A DNA stretch of 64,000 nt from Pyrinomonadaceae bacterium (GCA_028284415.1 JANQRU010000007.1:682001-746000), one strand, 5' to 3'; counted from the first letter of the stretch, positions 17,843 through 27,474 are shown. The notes: a model not told the origin generated them from the letters alone. Numbers and translations: made by a program.

Positions 17843-19453
17843 TTAAACAGAGGTCTGCGAACTGGGGTTCTGAATTTCTTTTCTAAAGATTTTCCGTAAT
17901 ATATAGAAAAGTTTTAATACCGTCTGTTTTTCATTTTCGTCAATTACGCCCCAAAAATTTGAAGTTATAAGATAGATAAATGTGTAAACTGTAAAACAAA
18001 TACCTAGAGTTAAACTGCCTGAAATAAAATCAATTATTCCATCTTTAGCTGAAGAATAAATTGATTTGACTAAATACTCACCAACACTTGGCATCACATG
18101 TCGGATACCATAATAAACTGCAAAGGTAAAAATCCCTGCGAAGACACTTAAAATGGCTGTTTTTCCAATATCTTTGAGCAGATAAATATCGCTGAACTTC
18201 ACACCGATCTTGCGAAAGACCACCGTTTCGGCAAAAATCATTTCCGCTATTCTGACTCCTACAACGATAGCGATTATTCCTTCTAATCCTAAGTATTGAA
18301 TTCCTAAATAAAGCCCGATTATTAAAACAACAAAAGTAAATAAACGGAGTTTGAGCAAAAATCTTCCGAGATTTTCATAAGCTCTAACAATCGGATCAGA
18401 AAGCAATATGTGAAAAGGCAAAAGTATCAAGAAAATCATGAAAACCGGAACGCTTCCAACGTAGTCTTTTGTAAAAAGTGTGATGATAAAAGTTTCGGCA
18501 GTGATCGTTAGAAAAACATAAATTGGAAAGTAAAAAAATGCGAGCTTTTGCATCGCCCTTGCCGTTATGCGAATCATTTCCCTGCGATCATCACCCAATT
18601 GTAATTCGCTCATTTTTGGAATCAATACAGAAGTAACCGATTCTGCAAGCATCGTTACTAAAGGAAGTTGAAAACAACCGACTGCATAAATTGCGAGCAT
18701 TGCTTCACCAAAACGATTGCCAACAAAATAATAATGAATATCAGTTTGAGCAGTCCATAAAATGCCTGCTAAGCCAAACGGAACTGCATAAATTATGTGC
18801 TCGCGGAAAAACCCCAAATCAAACTTGAGCCAAAACTTCGGAAATCTATATCCGAGATAAATTAATAAGATTAAAGTTTGGATTCCGCCTTGAATCACTG
18901 CCGCATAAATAATCGCTTCAACAGTTTTAAATAAATAAACCGCTCCGACCATCAGAGCCGTCTTGCTAAATTGTGCAAAAACTATAAAGAGTGTAGCTAA
19001 TTTAGATTCTTGATTCGCAACAGCAACCGTTTCCAAAAACATCGAAAAAAGCCACAGCCAAACCGCCAAACCAATAATCGGAGCAAGGCGTGTCATTTGT
19101 TCGCTATCAAAGATACTTCCGAGTATTTGTGGAAAGAAAAAGAGTGCGATGAAGGTTAGAAGCCCTGCGACAAAATGAACTAATAAAATATTAAAAACTG
19201 CCGAGGCTCTTTTTTCCTCATCTCTCGAAAGATAATAAAAAGCACTCATTGCAAAACCGAGCGGCAAAATTGCGGCAGCATTGGTTAAAACAATAAAAGA
19301 TTGTCTGTAAAGACCAAACTCTTCTTGATTGAGAAGACGAACAACAATTAAAGGCAAAATAAACGAAAAAGAAAACCCGACAACCTTTGCAAACAAAAGC
19401 CATGCACTCTGGCTTTGCAAAGATGGAGTTTTCCTTTTTTTTTCTTCGCTCAT
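17843..19453 (-). CDS. Wzx-like polysaccharide flippase (MOP superfamily)
   Basis: The protein has 536 residues with about 12-14 hydrophobic helices. The N-terminal SAWLLFAKVVGFSFSFILPL and RLLNQEEFGLYRQSF are the classic start of oligosaccharide flippases. It should move undecaprenyl-linked repeat units across the inner membrane to the periplasm. A hydrophilic tail follows the last helix. It pairs functionally with the O-antigen-ligase/Wzy-like protein at the head of the operon. The precise helix count was judged by eye. Confidence 0.85.
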   Translation of the reverse strand: MSEEKKRKTPSLQSQSAWLLFAKVVGFSFSFILPLIVVRLLNQEEFGLYRQSFIVLTNAAAILPLGFAMSAFYYLSRDEEKRASAVFNILLVHFVAGLLTFIALFFFPQILGSIFDSEQMTRLAPIIGLAVWLWLFSMFLETVAVANQESKLATLFIVFAQFSKTALMVGAVYLFKTVEAIIYAAVIQGGIQTLILLIYLGYRFPKFWLKFDLGFFREHIIYAVPFGLAGILWTAQTDIHYYFVGNRFGEAMLAIYAVGCFQLPLVTMLAESVTSVLIPKMSELQLGDDRREMIRITARAMQKLAFFYFPIYVFLTITAETFIITLFTKDYVGSVPVFMIFLILLPFHILLSDPIVRAYENLGRFLLKLRLFTFVVLIIGLYLGIQYLGLEGIIAIVVGVRIAEMIFAETVVFRKIGVKFSDIYLLKDIGKTAILSVFAGIFTFAVYYGIRHVMPSVGEYLVKSIYSSAKDGIIDFISGSLTLGICFTVYTFIYLITSNFWGVIDENEKQTVLKLFYILRKIFRKEIQNPSSQTSV

Positions 19454-19528
19454 TTTTTTTAGACTTTTGGTAATTTTGAAAAGGTAATGCTTTCTGAAAT
19501 TTATCCCGTAGGAATTGTTTGAAAATAG

Positions 19529-19603
19529 CCTCGCAATTTATTGCGGGGTTTAATTAAAAAATAACATAAAGTCCCGTGAGGGACGGCTGAATCAATCGTC
19601 CCT
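19529..19603. repeat. Short palindromic repeats at the 3' end of AsnB copy 3
   Basis: Two hairpins lie side by side. CCTCGCAAT and ATTGCGGGG pair around a two-base loop at 19529-19548. GTCCC-GTGA-GGGAC at 19571-19584 overlaps a longer pair, AGGGACG (19579-19585) and CGTCCCT (19597-19603). The last arm contributes bases of the stop codon of AsnB copy 3. The sequence resembles REP-like GTCCCT/AGGGAC palindromes that I have seen dispersed in other bacterial genomes. Termination or mRNA-end protection is possible. Confidence 0.6.
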
Positions 19604-21569
19604 AAGATTCCGAATTGACCTTAGTTGGCTTATCCAAAACTTCCCGACACCATAACTCTAAAATCATGAGAGTCCAGAGTTTCAATGCTTCGAGACTACC
19701 ACCTTCAAATTCATCTTTGATTCTTGAAACTTCTGGGACTTCTAAAATGCCGCGTTCTTTTACTTGTCTCTCGGAAAGCGTATCAAGATAAACTTCTTTC
19801 AGTGAGCCTCGAAGCCAAGCCTCAAAAGGCATTCCAAATCCACGTTTCGGCTTTTTATCAAAATCGGGGGGAAGCATTTTTTTACCGATATCGAGTAAAA
19901 TACGCTTTGCTCCCGTGTCATGGTAAGAAAGATTTTTTTCAAAACTAAGTTCTCCTTTGGTTCTTAACTTTGCATCATCGGGTATTGAAAAAGCTGTATC
20001 AGCCACAACAGGATCAAGAAATGGAACACGCAATTCGAGCGAATGTATCATCGAAACTGTGTCACTATCATGCAAAAGCTGATTGTTATTGTAACCTCTC
20101 AATGAAAGTGCCGAAACTCTTTCTAAAGTTGACCCATTCGGAACTTCATCCATCTCATGCAAATCCAGATGGAGTGATTGTCCAGCTTGTGCAGAATCCC
20201 GCATATCTTTTGCAATCAAACGCGAGGAACTTCTAACTCCAAAAAGTTGCCAACTGTTATCACCAAATCTATTTAGAAAACCTCCACCATTTCGTAGTCT
20301 ATGAATTATTTGCCCAGCTTTTCCAGGTATAAAATTATCAAATGCACCCTGCTGAAAAATCGCCGAAGCGAACGAACGCATTTTGGCGGACAGAGGATTT
20401 GCTAAACTCTTTTCAAATTCCCTCTGCATAAAAATAAACCAAGGATAACCCGCAAATAGTTCATCACCGCCATTCCCCGAAATCGCAACAGTTACAGCTT
20501 CTCTTGCTGCTTTCGATACAAAATATGTATTTATTCCGTCGTTGGATGGTTGGTCGAGTCCAAAGGTAAATTTTTCTATATGGTCACGGACATCTTGCGG
20601 GCTGATTACAACTCTTGAATGGTCTGTTCCAATATATTTTGCTGTTGCTTCCGCCTCTATGCTTTCATCAATATCCGTTCCTTCCCTCCCAAAACCAACA
20701 GAGAAGGTTTTCATACGTTTATTTGAAGCGGCAGACATCATCGCAACCATCAAAGAAGAATCAATCCCGCCAGAAAGAAATGCTCCTATCGGAACATCAC
20801 TAACCATCTGTAACTGAACAGATTCCTCCAGAACCTCACGAACTTCTTCAATTAATTCCTCATACGGCAAATCTCGAAGTTCGGGACGTCGATTTATATC
20901 GAATGACCAGAATCTTTCGATTCTCTTTTCTCCATTTTCAACAATCATTTTATGAGCTGGAGGAAGCATTTTTACACCTTTAATTATTGAATAGGGATAA
21001 CAAACAGAGCCAAATGTAAGCAGATGTCTTAATCCAACCGGATCAATTTCAGGTTTTACCAAACCGCTGGCTAAAATTGTCTTTATTTCCGAGGCAAAAA
21101 TAATTTGGTTATTTACAGAGGCGTATAAAAGAGGTTTTATTCCAAAATGATCGCGTGCGAGGAGTAACCTTTCTTTACCAAAACCACCACGTTTATCATA
21201 AATGGCGATAGCGAACATTCCTCGCAATCTTTTCAAAAAATCATCGCCATATTCTTCATACATTTTCAAGATTACTTCCGTATCTGATGAAGAATTAAAT
21301 TTATAACCCTTAGATTCGAGTATTTCTCGCTCTGTTTTGAAATTATAAGTTTCCCCGTTATAAACAATCCAAATTAGACCATCTGCCGTTGACATTGGCT
21401 GGTGCCCGGCTTCTGAGACATCAAGAATCGCAAGGCGTGTCATTCCAAGCGAAACTTTAGAGTCAAAATAAGTGCCGTTATCATCAGGTCCACGATGATA
21501 CATCGCGTCCACCATCGCATTAACGGCGGGCTTATCTGTTTTCCCCCAAATTCCACAAATTCCACACAT
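19602..21569 (-). CDS. asnB: Asparagine synthetase B-like amidotransferase, copy 3
   Basis: The protein has 655 residues and starts MCGICGIWGKTDKP, with Cys2 as the glutaminase nucleophile. The GATase2 domain shows HRGPDDNGTYF, YNGETYNFK and RGMFAIAIYDKRGG. The ATP-binding loop is GAFLSGGIDSSLMVAM, and ISGNGGDELFAGYPWF follows. It belongs to the branch of AsnB-like proteins seen in capsule and O-antigen clusters. It is the third AsnB of the operon, clearly divergent from the other two, so each may act on a different substituent. Its stop codon lies in a palindromic repeat. Confidence 0.85.
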   Translation of the reverse strand: MCGICGIWGKTDKPAVNAMVDAMYHRGPDDNGTYFDSKVSLGMTRLAILDVSEAGHQPMSTADGLIWIVYNGETYNFKTEREILESKGYKFNSSSDTEVILKMYEEYGDDFLKRLRGMFAIAIYDKRGGFGKERLLLARDHFGIKPLLYASVNNQIIFASEIKTILASGLVKPEIDPVGLRHLLTFGSVCYPYSIIKGVKMLPPAHKMIVENGEKRIERFWSFDINRRPELRDLPYEELIEEVREVLEESVQLQMVSDVPIGAFLSGGIDSSLMVAMMSAASNKRMKTFSVGFGREGTDIDESIEAEATAKYIGTDHSRVVISPQDVRDHIEKFTFGLDQPSNDGINTYFVSKAAREAVTVAISGNGGDELFAGYPWFIFMQREFEKSLANPLSAKMRSFASAIFQQGAFDNFIPGKAGQIIHRLRNGGGFLNRFGDNSWQLFGVRSSSRLIAKDMRDSAQAGQSLHLDLHEMDEVPNGSTLERVSALSLRGYNNNQLLHDSDTVSMIHSLELRVPFLDPVVADTAFSIPDDAKLRTKGELSFEKNLSYHDTGAKRILLDIGKKMLPPDFDKKPKRGFGMPFEAWLRGSLKEVYLDTLSERQVKERGILEVPEVSRIKDEFEGGSLEALKLWTLMILELWCREVLDKPTKVNSES

Positions 21570-21639
21570 ATTTTTTGATTTTAGTTCGAGATTGTTTTTG
21601 TTTAATGATGAGTATTAAATAAGATTTGGTGTATTTATT

Positions 21640-22683
21640 TTACACTTTTCCGTGAGAGATAAAAGAGAATTCCTGCGGACGGAATTTCTTAAATAGTTTT
21701 AAAGTTAAACTGGGCGAAAACTTTATAAGGAATTTTAGAAATGCTAATTTGGGCTTTCGGTAATAAGCGTTGGCTTTAGCAATATGTTCTTCAGCCTCAG
21801 CATAATTTCCATTAACTAAGCTAAACTTCCCTCTTTCTAATTCAGCCTCAGCTTCACAAAGAATAATTTGATTATCTAAAACTTTTTGCTCTTCAAGTGT
21901 AAACTCATACTTTTTATTAACAAAGTTCAGAATTGTAATATTCCTTTCCGCACGCTGGACATTTGTTCCTGATAAGCTGTCAGAACTTACTCGATATTTA
22001 ATCAAAACATCCTTTTGATAATCAATTTTCGCACCACTTTTAGCAAGTCTTAACCACAAGTCAAAATCTTGAGCTCTCGGTGCTCCGTGGTCAAATAATC
22101 CAACTTCAGCAAGTTTGGCTTTTCTGACCATCGTACCGGAAGTTATGACATTACATTTGGTGTTGATGAGGCTTATCGGATTTACTTCACCATTAGAAGG
22201 CGTTGTTTCCATATAGGTTTTGCCTTTGTAAAAGTTGTCGCCAAAAAGCTCGGCATCGCAATAAACCATGTCGAGATTATTTTTTTCAAGGAAATCGACC
22301 TGTTTTTCTAAAAAATTTGGATACCAGAAATCATCACCATCCAAAAATGCCATTAATTCTCCACGCGAAAGACAAATCGCTAAATTCCTCGCACTTGATG
22401 CACCACCGTTTTTTTGTCTCCCGTAAACTATCTTGTCGAAATATGGTTCTAGAACTTCTTCTAACTTTTCAGTATCTTTTGAACCATCATTGATAATTAT
22501 CACCTCGAAACTTTCAAATGTTTGAGCAAATATGGAATCAAGCGTATCAGCAATCGTTTCAGAAACATTGTACGCAGGAATAATTACACTTACCTTCGGC
22601 TCTTTATATTGAATTTCTTTGCCGATTCTTTTTTCTTTTAATCTTTCTAAAATTTGTTTTTTTTCAGATAATTTTTCTTCCAT
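21640..22683 (-). CDS. Glycosyltransferase family 2 (cytoplasmic)
   Basis: The protein is 347 residues from the ATG at 22683; a TTG 21 bases upstream is an alternative start. A charged helical leader MEEKLSEKKQILERLKEKR precedes the GT2 domain. That domain has VSVIIPAYNVSETIADTLDS, VIIINDGSKD and MAFLDGDDFWYP, whose DGDD is the metal-binding DxD equivalent. A C-terminal helical tail of about 100 residues follows. It should be an inverting transferase that extends or initiates the repeat unit. The leader may form a coiled coil. It lies 34 bases downstream of the membrane GT2 gene. Confidence 0.85.
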   Translation of the reverse strand: MEEKLSEKKQILERLKEKRIGKEIQYKEPKVSVIIPAYNVSETIADTLDSIFAQTFESFEVIIINDGSKDTEKLEEVLEPYFDKIVYGRQKNGGASSARNLAICLSRGELMAFLDGDDFWYPNFLEKQVDFLEKNNLDMVYCDAELFGDNFYKGKTYMETTPSNGEVNPISLINTKCNVITSGTMVRKAKLAEVGLFDHGAPRAQDFDLWLRLAKSGAKIDYQKDVLIKYRVSSDSLSGTNVQRAERNITILNFVNKKYEFTLEEQKVLDNQIILCEAEAELERGKFSLVNGNYAEAEEHIAKANAYYRKPKLAFLKFLIKFSPSLTLKLFKKFRPQEFSFISHGKV

Positions 22684-22717
22684 AGATTTGCTTAAATCTC
22701 CCAATGAGATTTTGAGG

Positions 22718-23893
22718 TTAAGTTTTTACATTTTCAGTTTCACGAATCGGCTCCCAAGTCGCGTATCTTTCTCCGATTAGGAATTTATAGAAACCAATAA
22801 TTGAGGCAAAATTTGTTAAAACAAAATAAAGCGGAATCGCAATAATCCCCAAACGCATACCTGTTTTTTCTAGAATCCAAGTGATAAATGCTAAACCATA
22901 AAATGCTATTTGAAGTGTAAGTATTACAGCAAAAATGAAACTATTAAAGGCTAAAAAGGTTGAGGTTATTAAAATTAGTACTAGAAAAATCGGAACTGAA
23001 TAACGAAGCAATTTATGAGAAAAAAGTTCGACTGCGTAAAAACCACTTTTGAAAGGATTCATCATTCCGCGATTTCGCCAGAGGTCTGTAAAAGTTTGCG
23101 AAATCACGCGAACACGCATCTTCATTTCCTTATCGGTTCTTTTATTTGTTTCTTCAATGCAAACTGCTTCAGGTTCAAATACTGAACGTAAACCTTGCTT
23201 GTAAACTACGGTACAAATTAAAAAATCTGAACATGCTTCAGGATACATTGGCTGATAAGCAGACTTTCTAACAGCATAAAGACAACCTGAAGCCCCTATC
23301 AGAGAACACGCACGGCTTTCGCTTTGTTTTATAAAAGTTTCGTAATTCCAATAACTTTTTGCTCCTTTGCCAACGTCAGAATCTGATTTGTCAACATAAA
23401 TTAATTTTCCCGCAACACAACCAATTTTTTCATCAGCGAAGTTTGGCAAAACTTTTCTCAAAACATCCGATTGATAATCGGTGGTCGCATCAGAAAAAAG
23501 TATGATCTCACCCGTCGCTTGTTCAACGGCTTTATTTTGTGTGTAGGTTTTGCCTTTTCTACCCGCTTGATGAAAAAGCCGAACACCTTGGTCGGCAAAT
23601 TCTTTGACAATTTCGTCAGTTTTATCATCTGAGCCATCGGAAGCTACCAGAATTTCTAATTTGTCTTCTGGATAATCTATTTGAAAAGTATTTCCGAGTT
23701 TTGAACGAATTGCTTTTTCTTCGTTATAGGCTGTTATTAAAATCGTTACTTTGGGTTCAAAATCTTCTTTCTTAACTGATTTGGGAAAAATCAAACTAAC
23801 TAGATAAACCAATAAAGGGTAGCCAAAATATGTATAAAACAAAGCGACCACCGCTAAAATAAAAATTATTTGTGCTGTTAATTCCAAAACCAT
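22718..23893 (-). CDS. Membrane-bound family 2 glycosyltransferase
   Basis: The protein has 391 residues. One membrane helix (about 5-36) is followed by a GT2 domain with KVTILITAYNEEKAI, ILVASDGSDDKTDE and ATGEIILFSDATTDY. Three or so C-terminal helices include VPIFLVLILITSTFLAF and ILEKTGMRLG. The layout resembles processive or polyprenyl-phosphate GT2 enzymes. The usual QxxRW motif is not evident; QTFTDLWRNRG takes its place. It may prime or extend the polymer at the membrane. The start codon directly abuts the stop codon of the O-antigen-ligase gene (TAGATG). Confidence 0.8.
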   Translation of the reverse strand: MVLELTAQIIFILAVVALFYTYFGYPLLVYLVSLIFPKSVKKEDFEPKVTILITAYNEEKAIRSKLGNTFQIDYPEDKLEILVASDGSDDKTDEIVKEFADQGVRLFHQAGRKGKTYTQNKAVEQATGEIILFSDATTDYQSDVLRKVLPNFADEKIGCVAGKLIYVDKSDSDVGKGAKSYWNYETFIKQSESRACSLIGASGCLYAVRKSAYQPMYPEACSDFLICTVVYKQGLRSVFEPEAVCIEETNKRTDKEMKMRVRVISQTFTDLWRNRGMMNPFKSGFYAVELFSHKLLRYSVPIFLVLILITSTFLAFNSFIFAVILTLQIAFYGLAFITWILEKTGMRLGIIAIPLYFVLTNFASIIGFYKFLIGERYATWEPIRETENVKT

Positions 23894-25585
23894 CTAAGCT
23901 GATTTCTTTCGCCAGTTAAATATATTCTCCGTTAATGAATCAGCTTTTACCTCTTCTTTCAAGCCTTTTTCTATTTGATAAATCCTTCTAAAAGCAACGG
24001 CATAAGCTATCAAATAGTATATGAACCAATTGTATGCAACCGATATAAAGAAACTCGAAACCATATATCCGATGATGCTTGCCTGTAACCCGACGGACAA
24101 ATAATAGAACCATCCATAAGGTTCATCTCTATGGAAAAGAGTCCTTTCTATTGCTCCAAGTTTTCTAAAAGGACTTACCATAAATACAAGGTAAGCGAGC
24201 AAACCTAAAACCCCGATCTCAGCAGAAACCTGTGTGTAAGCATTGTGTGAAACTAAGTTTCTTATTCCTACTATAGGAAAATTACCTATTCCTATTCCCC
24301 AAGGGTTTCTAATACTCACGATTATCGAACGTTTTAGTAACTCGGTTCTTTGGTCACTTGACCCAACTGCATCTGGTGCAAGTCCAAAAATCGAAAGTAT
24401 CCGCATTCCATAATTGCCAGGAGCAAATAAAACAACTAGTGTCCCTGCGACAACAGAAGCTATCGTTACATTCAGGCGATTCTTCCTGCCAAACTTCCAG
24501 ATCAAAACCCCCATAGCGGCGACTAACCCTAAAAATCCACCACGTGAATAAGTTACCATACAGCCAGCCATCATAAATATGGTTGCTGTCAGATACACAA
24601 GCCGCATTAAAACATTTTTGCTGGCTAACCCTAGACAAAGGGCAATTGGAATCATCGTAACAAGGTGTAGAGCTAAGTCGTTCGGGTTAGCATAAATGCC
24701 ACCTATATCTACGACAACACGGTAGCCTTCCGCTGTTACTTCTCCCCGCCAATACATCCCCATCGCCATATAGCCAAGTATTAATCCAATTCCGATTGAC
24801 AACCAAAGCATAGTCATCAATCTAGTGCGAGTTCTGATTACATTTACCATAACGATAAACATCAGAACAGCTTTGATAAATGTACCGTTAAACTCTTCCC
24901 AAGCCATTGCCGGGTCTTTAGCTATTCCAATTGAAATCAGAGCCAAAAGAGCAAGAGCTGTAATAGCTTTTACCTCGGTAGAAAATATGGAGATTCTTCC
25001 TTCGGCTGAAAGTTGTGTTGGAATAAAAATGGCGAGTGTCGCTGCGGCAAAATAAAATGCGGTGGATTTAAGAAAACCTAAGCCCGGAATTAATTCATAA
25101 GGTCTGAAAAGCGTAACAAAAGAAAATAAAAACAATCCGACAAAAGTTATATTATGTCCATTTCGAGCTATCCAGCTTTCATTGCTTAAAAGCTCATAAT
25201 CTTTTTCTTTTCTCTTTTCTTCTTTTTCCCGCTTAACTTTTTGAGCGTAATGCTCGTCCAAGTTTTCTTTTGAATCTATTTTATCAATCTTCTGAGATTT
25301 TTCCTTTTCTATTCTCTTTGGAGATTTTTTGGGCTTTAAAACAATTTTCTCCGCATCATTTTCAGCCTCTAAAACGGGTTCCATATAATGCGAAGATATT
25401 TTTTGTTCTTGGTCTTTATTGTAATTTACAAGATTGTTCCCACCATTTTCATTGGTGTTTAATCTTTCTTTTTCTCTATTTTTTTTTGATTTTAGAGTTT
25501 TTAAATCAGAGTTGTCTGTTTCACCATTTTTCTTTGATGAGCCTAAAGATTTGTAATCGCCGTTTTGGTTTCTGTTGACAGGCAT
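23894..25585 (-). CDS. O-antigen ligase / Wzy-like polymerase with long charged N-terminus
   Basis: The protein has 563 residues. Residues 1 to about 145 are hydrophilic, Lys/Glu/Asn-rich and low in complexity. The rest has about 11 membrane helices and the O-antigen ligase domain, with NPWGIGIGNFPIVGIRNLVS (periplasmic loop) then HNAYTQVSAEIGVLG carrying the conserved histidine. Related proteins polymerise or ligate lipid-linked glycans in the periplasm. It is first in the minus-strand polysaccharide operon. The cytoplasmic extension is unusual in length and could be a docking or regulatory tail. Wzy and WaaL roles cannot be separated by sequence. Confidence 0.8.
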   Translation of the reverse strand: MPVNRNQNGDYKSLGSSKKNGETDNSDLKTLKSKKNREKERLNTNENGGNNLVNYNKDQEQKISSHYMEPVLEAENDAEKIVLKPKKSPKRIEKEKSQKIDKIDSKENLDEHYAQKVKREKEEKRKEKDYELLSNESWIARNGHNITFVGLFLFSFVTLFRPYELIPGLGFLKSTAFYFAAATLAIFIPTQLSAEGRISIFSTEVKAITALALLALISIGIAKDPAMAWEEFNGTFIKAVLMFIVMVNVIRTRTRLMTMLWLSIGIGLILGYMAMGMYWRGEVTAEGYRVVVDIGGIYANPNDLALHLVTMIPIALCLGLASKNVLMRLVYLTATIFMMAGCMVTYSRGGFLGLVAAMGVLIWKFGRKNRLNVTIASVVAGTLVVLFAPGNYGMRILSIFGLAPDAVGSSDQRTELLKRSIIVSIRNPWGIGIGNFPIVGIRNLVSHNAYTQVSAEIGVLGLLAYLVFMVSPFRKLGAIERTLFHRDEPYGWFYYLSVGLQASIIGYMVSSFFISVAYNWFIYYLIAYAVAFRRIYQIEKGLKEEVKADSLTENIFNWRKKSA

Positions 25586-25831
25586 CTGATAGTTTTTGCG
25601 TCATTTTTCGGGGTTGGAATAATCCGCAAATTGGAGGGTTTTATTACAAACAGTTTTATCACTGAAATTTCTTGTAACCTATCTTAAACCATTGAGAAGG
25701 TTTATTGCTAATTTCCGTTGCACTGAAAGATTTTATTTTGTGGGGATTTCACGGTCAAAGGAATAAATGGAAGTTTGTCAAAGTAATCGAGACTACCCAT
25801 TTAAGATAGAGGAAATCGCTCTAGTTTTTTT
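25586..25831. other. Gap upstream of the polysaccharide operon (promoter region candidate)
   Basis: No gene is visible. TTGGAGGGTT at 25631-25640 is followed by CAGTTTTATCACTGA. The same ten bases, with a similar AGTTTTA-CTGA tail, recur upstream of the regulator pair at 27163. A 9-base pair AGAGGAAAT/ATTTCCTCT flanks the end of the regulator gene. I could not identify a convincing sigma-70 or sigma-54 promoter. Confidence 0.35.
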
Positions 25832-26983
25832 TTAAGCAACAATTTCCTCTTCTTCAACAGTTATAAGTTCTTTAACTTGAATTTTCAGCACTTTCTCAAA
25901 CTGTCTCGCTTCATTTACTCCACCAAAAGAAAGGTCTTGCAAATTAGCTTCGATGCGTTTTCGATAGTCGGAAACCAAGGAATCCGAAACACCAAGTTTG
26001 TCTGCTACTTCTAACTGTGTTCCACCATCAGATATGAGATAGCAATGCCACAAAATATTTATCATTCGATTATATTGCTTGGCTTTACCACGTACTGATT
26101 TATGTAAACTCTTTAAGAAATTTTCTACAAAGCCTCTTGCTTCAGTTTCTGCTTCCTGCCGCAAATAATTTTCTTCCGGGTCTTCACGAATATCTACCGG
26201 ATCAAGGTCATATGTCTCATCATCTTTTTTACCGTTATTACTAATTGGTACAAGATATATGTCCATAATCGGCAGACGTGACATTACAAGACCTCGAAGA
26301 CTTCTGACATTTACAGGTGAATCTACCGCTTTGAAGACTCTAACGATAAGTTTTTCAAGCTCGACGTTACTGATAACTATCTGAGCGTCGCCTGTGCAAC
26401 CAACCATCCGGGTGTCACGGTTATGAAATGAAACCTTCTTGACTCTTTGTTCCAGCTCTTGTTGAGTCCGCGTGGATTTGTTATTTTTCCAGTTTTTCAG
26501 TCCATAAACTCTGTCAGCCAGACGTCTGTGGACTTCAGGATTATCTATGTTGTCAAATCGCTTGAAAGTTTCACTTGTTTGAATCAACGTAGATACTCTT
26601 CGTGCCAAACGATAAGATTCCGGGTGTCGTTTTCGTAGCTGTGCAGTTAATAAATTAGTTAATTCGATCTGACTAATTTCGGCTTCTATCTCGGTGTCAG
26701 ACATTTTTTCATCCAGATAATGCTGAAATCTTTCCTTGCTCAAAAGTGCAACGAAAAGTTCCTGTGTCATATCTGTGTAAACATTATATTTGCCTTCTTC
26801 GACTAAAAAACCTGCTTTTTTAGAAGCTCTAACCAGAGGATGAGAAGAAACAATTCTGTGTAATTCTGCCCAAATTTGATTTACGTCCGAATTTTTGAGG
26901 CTTTTGTTCCATTTACCGACATTAATGCGTTTGCCGTTTCGCATTCTTTTTGACGGACGTGCCTTTTGCTTAATTGAACTCAT
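25832..26983 (-). CDS. Putative divergent sigma-70-like regulator
   Basis: This 383-residue protein is not a textbook family match. YTDMTQELFVALL (69-81), followed by SKERFQHYL, resembles the D-x-x-QE-x-F core of sigma region 2. A C-terminal helix-turn-helix, TQLEVADKLGVSDSLVSDYR (about 322-341), resembles region 4. Between them lie about 230 residues of linker with VRSLRGLVMSRLPIMDIYL and a run of acidic residues (DLDPVDIREDPEENYL). It may be an atypical ECF-like sigma factor or an HTH regulator. It sits just upstream of the polysaccharide operon and opposite a ZAS-type zinc protein. A basic N-terminus (residues 1-30) could touch DNA or RNA. Confidence 0.5.
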   Translation of the reverse strand: MSSIKQKARPSKRMRNGKRINVGKWNKSLKNSDVNQIWAELHRIVSSHPLVRASKKAGFLVEEGKYNVYTDMTQELFVALLSKERFQHYLDEKMSDTEIEAEISQIELTNLLTAQLRKRHPESYRLARRVSTLIQTSETFKRFDNIDNPEVHRRLADRVYGLKNWKNNKSTRTQQELEQRVKKVSFHNRDTRMVGCTGDAQIVISNVELEKLIVRVFKAVDSPVNVRSLRGLVMSRLPIMDIYLVPISNNGKKDDETYDLDPVDIREDPEENYLRQEAETEARGFVENFLKSLHKSVRGKAKQYNRMINILWHCYLISDGGTQLEVADKLGVSDSLVSDYRKRIEANLQDLSFGGVNEARQFEKVLKIQVKELITVEEEEIVA

Positions 26984-27459
26984 ATGAAACCATTCCGATT
27001 TTTTTGTAGTGTGAATTTAATCGCCCTGCTCATTTGCCTGCAATAATCTCTCTCCCGATAGAGATATATTTACAAATAATCTGCCTGGAATCTTTGTCTG
27101 AAAGGAGCAAAAAATAGGTAGAAAAAAACTTTGTAAATCAATTGCTGAGCATCACAATTAATTTGGAGGGTTGTCAGTTAAACAATAGTTTTACTGACCA
27201 TTTTTGATATTACCAGTTATTTCAAAAATGAGCAACTATTTTTTACATTTTTTAATAATGTTTAACATTTTACTTAATTGTTATAATAAATAGCTTTATT
27301 TATCGGGTGAGAAAAATTATATTAAAAAAAATTCTAATTTATTGAAATTAGTTTTGGAAGCTTTGGGGCATTATTGGTTTATTTTGATAGTAACAAGTAA
27401 TGAAACTTCCGAAAGTTCTTTTGCCCTGAATAATAGGAAGCGTATAAATTTCCGATTTT
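26984..27459. other. Divergent intergenic region with operator-like dyad
   Basis: This 476-base, very AT-rich gap separates the regulator and the zinc protein and should contain both promoters. No gene is visible. It carries TTGGAGGGTT at 27163-27172 and, next to it, the dyad described separately. No -10/-35 pair stands out above the AT background. Confidence 0.5.
27173..27198. promoter_or_regulatory. Operator-like inverted repeat
   Basis: GTCAGTTAAAC and GTTTTACTGAC form an 11-base dyad around AATA with a single T-T mismatch. Its position between the divergent sigma-like and zinc-protein genes suits a binding site for a dimeric regulator. Similar bases (AGTTTTATCACTGA) occur upstream of the polysaccharide operon. 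The regulator is unknown. Confidence 0.45.
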
Positions 27460-27474
27460 ATGTTTTTAGTGAAA

